Origin: Candidatus Didemnitutus sp. | GTDB lineage: Bacteria; Verrucomicrobiota; Verrucomicrobiia; Opitutales; Opitutaceae | Length of the DNA: 64,000 bases | Direction: 5' to 3' | Assembly (NCBI GenBank): GCA_019634575.1 | Contig: JAHCAY010000001.1 | Location: 2,356,001-2,420,000, forward strand | Shown here: positions 61,626-64,000 of the stretch, piece by piece | Position numbering within the stretch: position 1 is the first letter of the stretch | Layout of the letters: each line of letters opens with the position of its first letter | The notes under the pieces: model-generated | Databases searched by the model: none | Told to the model about the DNA's origin: nothing | Seen by the model: only the letters and a program-made list of their open reading frames with translations | Translations under genes and position numbers: made by a program

Positions 61626-62210
61626 ATGCACTTCACCGCCGAGCTTCCGCTCATCGAAACCCCGCGTCTCGTGCTGCGTCCGTTCGACCTCACCGACGCG
61701 GCGGACGTGCAGCGGCTCGCCGGTGCGAAGGAGGTCGCGAACGCCACCGCACTCATCCCGCATCCCTATCCGGACGGCGTGGCGGAGCAGTGGATCGCCA
61801 CTCATCCTGCCGAGTGGGCGGCGCATCGCGGACTCTCGCTCGCCGTCACGCTGAAGCCGACCGGCGCACTCATCGGCGCAATCGGTCTCACGCTCGCGGA
61901 GGCGCACACCCGCGGCGAACTCGGCTACTGGATCGGACTGCCGTTCTGGCGCCACGGCTTCGCCACTGAGGCGGCGGGCGCGCTGACGGATTTCGGTTTC
62001 CGCGGGCTCGGCCTCAATCGCGTGCAGGCGCATCACTACGCGAGCAACCCCGCGTCCGGACGCGTGCTGCTCAAGATCGGCATGCGCCGCGAGGGCACGA
62101 GCCCGAAGATGATGCTGAAGAACGGCCGCTACGAGGATGTGGTTTTCTACGGCGTGCTCCGGCGCGACTGGCCGGGCCTCGGCAGCGCGGCGCCGTTCGG
62201 ACCGGGCTGA
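61626..62210 (+). CDS. GNAT-family N-acetyltransferase (RimJ/RimL type)
   Basis: A 194-residue acetyl-CoA-dependent transferase. ETPRLVLRPFDLTDAADVQRL opens the RimJ/RimL-type fold. GELGYWIGLPFWRHGFATEA is motif A with the acetyl-CoA pyrophosphate loop. NRVQAHHYASNPASGRVLLKIGMRREG is motif B. ATG 61626 is selected because it is the start of the conserved domain, although the frame is open from 61233. The substrate could be a ribosomal protein N-terminus, an amino acid or an antibiotic; this cannot be decided. Confidence 0.88.
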   Translation: MHFTAELPLIETPRLVLRPFDLTDAADVQRLAGAKEVANATALIPHPYPDGVAEQWIATHPAEWAAHRGLSLAVTLKPTGALIGAIGLTLAEAHTRGELGYWIGLPFWRHGFATEAAGALTDFGFRGLGLNRVQAHHYASNPASGRVLLKIGMRREGTSPKMMLKNGRYEDVVFYGVLRRDWPGLGSAAPFGPG

Positions 62211-62409
62211 ACGGCCGCTCCATCCGTGTCAGTTCCGCACTTGCGGCGCGGCGGCGGGCGCGGCATTTTCGCCGCCGTTGGGTCAGTTGTTTGTGAGACT
62301 TCCCCGCCACGCAGAATCATCACGCGAGCGCCCGCAGCGGGCCCGGTGAGGATTTGAATCCCGGCCGTCGGGAACGGGCGGCAGCCAGCAGCACAGCCCC
62401 GGCAGACAC

Positions 62410-62832
62410 ATGGAAAACACCAAACTCTACGTGGGGAACGTTCCGTTCGCCACCACGGCACAGGACCTCGAGGGACTCTTCGGCCAGGCCGGCACGGTCA
62501 GCGTCGTCGAGATCATCTTCGACAAGTTCACCGGTCGTTCGCGCGGCTTCGCCTTCGTCACCATGGGCAGCGCGGAGGAGGCCCAGAAGGCGGTCGACCA
62601 GTTCAACAACTACGACCTCGGCGGCCGCAAACTCGCGGTGAACATCGCCCGGCCGCGCGAAGAGCGCGCCCCGCGTGAAGGCGGCTTCGGCGGCGGTGGT
62701 GGGGGCGGCGGACGCGGCGGCTTCGGGGGCGGGCGCGGCGGCCCGCGCCGTTTCGGCGGTGGTGGCGGCGGCTTCCGCGGCGGACGCGGGGGCGACCGCG
62801 GGGAGCGCGGCGGTTTTCGCGACCGCGAGTAA
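62410..62832 (+). CDS. RRM RNA-binding protein with glycine/arginine-rich tail
   Basis: A 140-residue RNA-binding protein. Residues 1-80 are an RNA recognition motif with RNP2 LYVGNV and RNP1 RGFAFVTM. Residues ~90-140 are a Gly/Arg-rich tail (FGGGGGGGGRGG, FRGGRGGDRGERGG), as in cyanobacterial Rbp and plant glycine-rich proteins, where it aids RNA chaperoning and cold adaptation. It has a ~190-nt leader without a gene, which is compatible with post-transcriptional control, and its own terminator 24 bp after the stop. Confidence 0.92.
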   Translation: MENTKLYVGNVPFATTAQDLEGLFGQAGTVSVVEIIFDKFTGRSRGFAFVTMGSAEEAQKAVDQFNNYDLGGRKLAVNIARPREERAPREGGFGGGGGGGGRGGFGGGRGGPRRFGGGGGGFRGGRGGDRGERGGFRDRE

Positions 62833-62856
62833 GCCCCGCCTACCGCCAGGATTCCG

Positions 62857-62886
62857 AGCCGAATCTCAGTGAGGTTCGGCTTTTTT
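62857..62886 (+). terminator. Rho-independent terminator of the RRM gene
   Basis: AGCCGAA pairs with TTCGGCT, with an inner CTC/GAG pair, followed by a run of six T. Confidence 0.85.
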
Positions 62887-63013
62887 GCGCGCACTCCGAC
62901 GGAGTCCGGGCCGCCGGCCATCGTTCCAACCCGGGCCAATCGGCCACCGCAAAAAAGCGAAAACGAGGCTTGCAAGGAAACTTTGGATACGTTTCGGGTT
63001 TCCATCGATTCCA

Positions 63014-63661
63014 ATGGCCTCTCGCTTATCCGAGTCTCCCGCCGTCCCCGCCGCCGCCGAAGCGCGCGCGCGCATCGTGCGCGCGGCCCGCGCGCACCTC
63101 TTCGCCCACGGCTACAGCAGTTGGACGATGGACGACCTCGCAACCGAGCTCGGGATGAGCAAGAAGACGCTCTACCAGCATTTCCCCGGCAAGGAGGAGC
63201 TCGTGCGCGCCGCGCTCGAACAATTCGCGTCCGAAGTCCGCGCCGAGGCCGACGCGATCATCGCCGACCGCAACCTGACCTTCGCGGAAAAACTCCGCGG
63301 CTTCACCGGCGGCATGCACCAGCGGCTCTCGCTGCTCACCCCGCACGTCATGCGCGATCTTCAGCGCTTCGCGCCGAAGCTCCACGACCTCACCTTCGAA
63401 CTCCGCCGCCGCAACCTGCCCTCGATCTTCGGCCGCCTCCTCGAGCAGGGTCAGCTCACCGGCAAGGTCCGCCCGGAGCTCGACGCGCCGTTCGCCGCCG
63501 AATTCCTCCTCCACGCGATCCAGGGCATCATGCAGCCCGCCACGCTCGAGCATCTCAACCTCGCTCCCCACCAAGCTTTCGAAAAAGCGATGAACCTCTA
63601 CTTCGGCGGACTCCTCACGCCCGCCGGCCGCAAAGACTATGAAAAATCGTTTCCCCGCTAA
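63014..63661 (+). CDS. TetR-family transcriptional regulator
   Basis: A 215-residue repressor: N-terminal helix-turn-helix (RIVRAARAHLFAHGYSSWTM, DDLATELGMSKKTLYQHFPG) with a ligand-binding C-terminal domain including a TetR_C-like LLHAIQGIMQPATL. ATG 63014 is the natural start; the frame is open from 62885. Its stop lies inside the next gene, a HlyD-type fusion protein, so it very likely controls that export system (CecR/YbhG-like arrangement). Confidence 0.88.
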   Translation: MASRLSESPAVPAAAEARARIVRAARAHLFAHGYSSWTMDDLATELGMSKKTLYQHFPGKEELVRAALEQFASEVRAEADAIIADRNLTFAEKLRGFTGGMHQRLSLLTPHVMRDLQRFAPKLHDLTFELRRRNLPSIFGRLLEQGQLTGKVRPELDAPFAAEFLLHAIQGIMQPATLEHLNLAPHQAFEKAMNLYFGGLLTPAGRKDYEKSFPR

Positions 63662-64000
63662 ACTCGCCGCGCTCGCCCTCGGCACGCTCCTGCTCGGCGC
63701 CTGCTCCCGCTCGGGCTCCAGCCGCTCGGGCGAACTCGTGTTGTCCGGCAACTTCGAGGTCGACGACGCCCAGCTCGGCTTCAAGACGCCGGGCCGCGTC
63801 ATCGAGCGCGCCGTGCGCGAGGGCGACCGCGTCACCGTCGGCCAACCGATCGCGCGCCTCGACGACGCCGAGCAGCAATCCCAGCTCGCGCTCCGCCGCG
63901 CCGAGCTCGCCGCCGCCGAGGCGCAACTGGCCGAGCTCGAAGCCGGCTCGCGCCCGCAGGAAATCGCCGCCGCCGCCGCGACCGTGCGCAGCGCCGACGC
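63639..64000 (+). CDS. HlyD/YbhG-like membrane fusion lipoprotein (partial, cut by right edge)
   Basis: ATG 63639 lies inside the end of the TetR gene (23-bp overlap). The 120 visible residues start with a lipoprotein signal (LALGTLLLGAC, Cys at residue 22). Next comes the biotinyl-lipoyl-like strand VLSGNFEVDDAQLGFKTPGR, then VIERAVREGDRVTVGQPIARLDD and the start of an alpha-helical hairpin (EQQSQLALRRAELAAAEAQL). The layout TetR - HlyD matches ybhG-type loci, where an ABC-2 exporter follows; that part is outside the window. Confidence 0.8.
   Translation, partial: MKNRFPAKLAALALGTLLLGACSRSGSSRSGELVLSGNFEVDDAQLGFKTPGRVIERAVREGDRVTVGQPIARLDDAEQQSQLALRRAELAAAEAQLAELEAGSRPQEIAAAAATVRSAD

Noticed and set aside
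62340..62375. tRNA T-arm-like string (GGGATTCAAATCC on the minus strand)
   Set aside because: No acceptor stem, D-arm or anticodon arm can be built around it, and there is no CCA end.

Overview
The window is a very GC-rich, gene-dense bacterial chromosome segment that fits an Opitutaceae-type verrucomicrobium. The evidence is a small SWIB-domain protein, a glycine-rich RRM RNA-binding protein, a B12-dependent class II ribonucleotide reductase, several TonB-dependent receptors with FecI/FecR control, few clear Shine-Dalgarno sequences, and dispersed short palindromic repeats. The taxonomic call is inference; no rRNA or tRNA gene was seen.

Layout. 1-1.2 kb: the end of a membrane protein and phenylalanine 4-monooxygenase. 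1.2-9.8 kb: a leftward trehalose-type utilisation locus (AraC regulator, TonB receptor, secreted glycosidase-like protein, MFS permease, cytoplasmic trehalase). 10-24.7 kb: a nitrogen-oxide respiration island with a YwiC-like protein, a copper nitrite reductase fused to cytochrome c, a SUMF1-fold protein, an SCO copper chaperone, an M13 peptidase, an outer-membrane porin, the ammonifying nitrite reductase NrfHA, an MMPL exporter, DUF2249 and cupin proteins, a histidine phosphatase and a Crp/Fnr regulator. Four TTGA-N6-TCAA-like boxes mark its promoters. 24.9-33.7 kb: class II RNR, two small membrane proteins, and methionine biosynthesis (thrA-metX, divergent from a cystathionine gamma-synthase-like enzyme). 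33.8-48.1 kb: two tandem, paralogous leftward operons, each ECF sigma - FecR - TonB receptor with STN domain - periplasmic thioredoxin protein. In the second operon the last gene is a 1006-residue array of five thioredoxin-like domains. 48.3-52.3 kb: an Mpv17-like membrane protein, a cysteine synthase-family enzyme and DsbD. 52.4-61.1 kb: a heterodimeric ABC exporter, two EamA transporters, a lipase-like hydrolase and a sensor kinase. 61.2-64 kb: SWIB protein, GNAT acetyltransferase, RRM protein, and a TetR-HlyD operon cut by the window edge.

How the parts work together. The 10-24.7 kb island looks like one NO/anoxia-responsive regulon: NirK makes NO from nitrite, NrfHA reduces nitrite to ammonium, and SCO (and perhaps the SUMF1-fold protein) helps build the copper enzyme. 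The two FecI/FecR modules pair regulated outer-membrane uptake with periplasmic thiol redox, and the nearby DsbD could supply electrons.

Most unusual signals: a family of 17-25 bp palindromes with core GTNACC-TAWTA-GGTNAC, three of them read in the same frame inside two neighbouring export-signal regions and two lying over stop codons; the alternating intact/degenerate five-domain thioredoxin array; and a 14-codon start of an SDR/epimerase gene left behind the MMPL gene.
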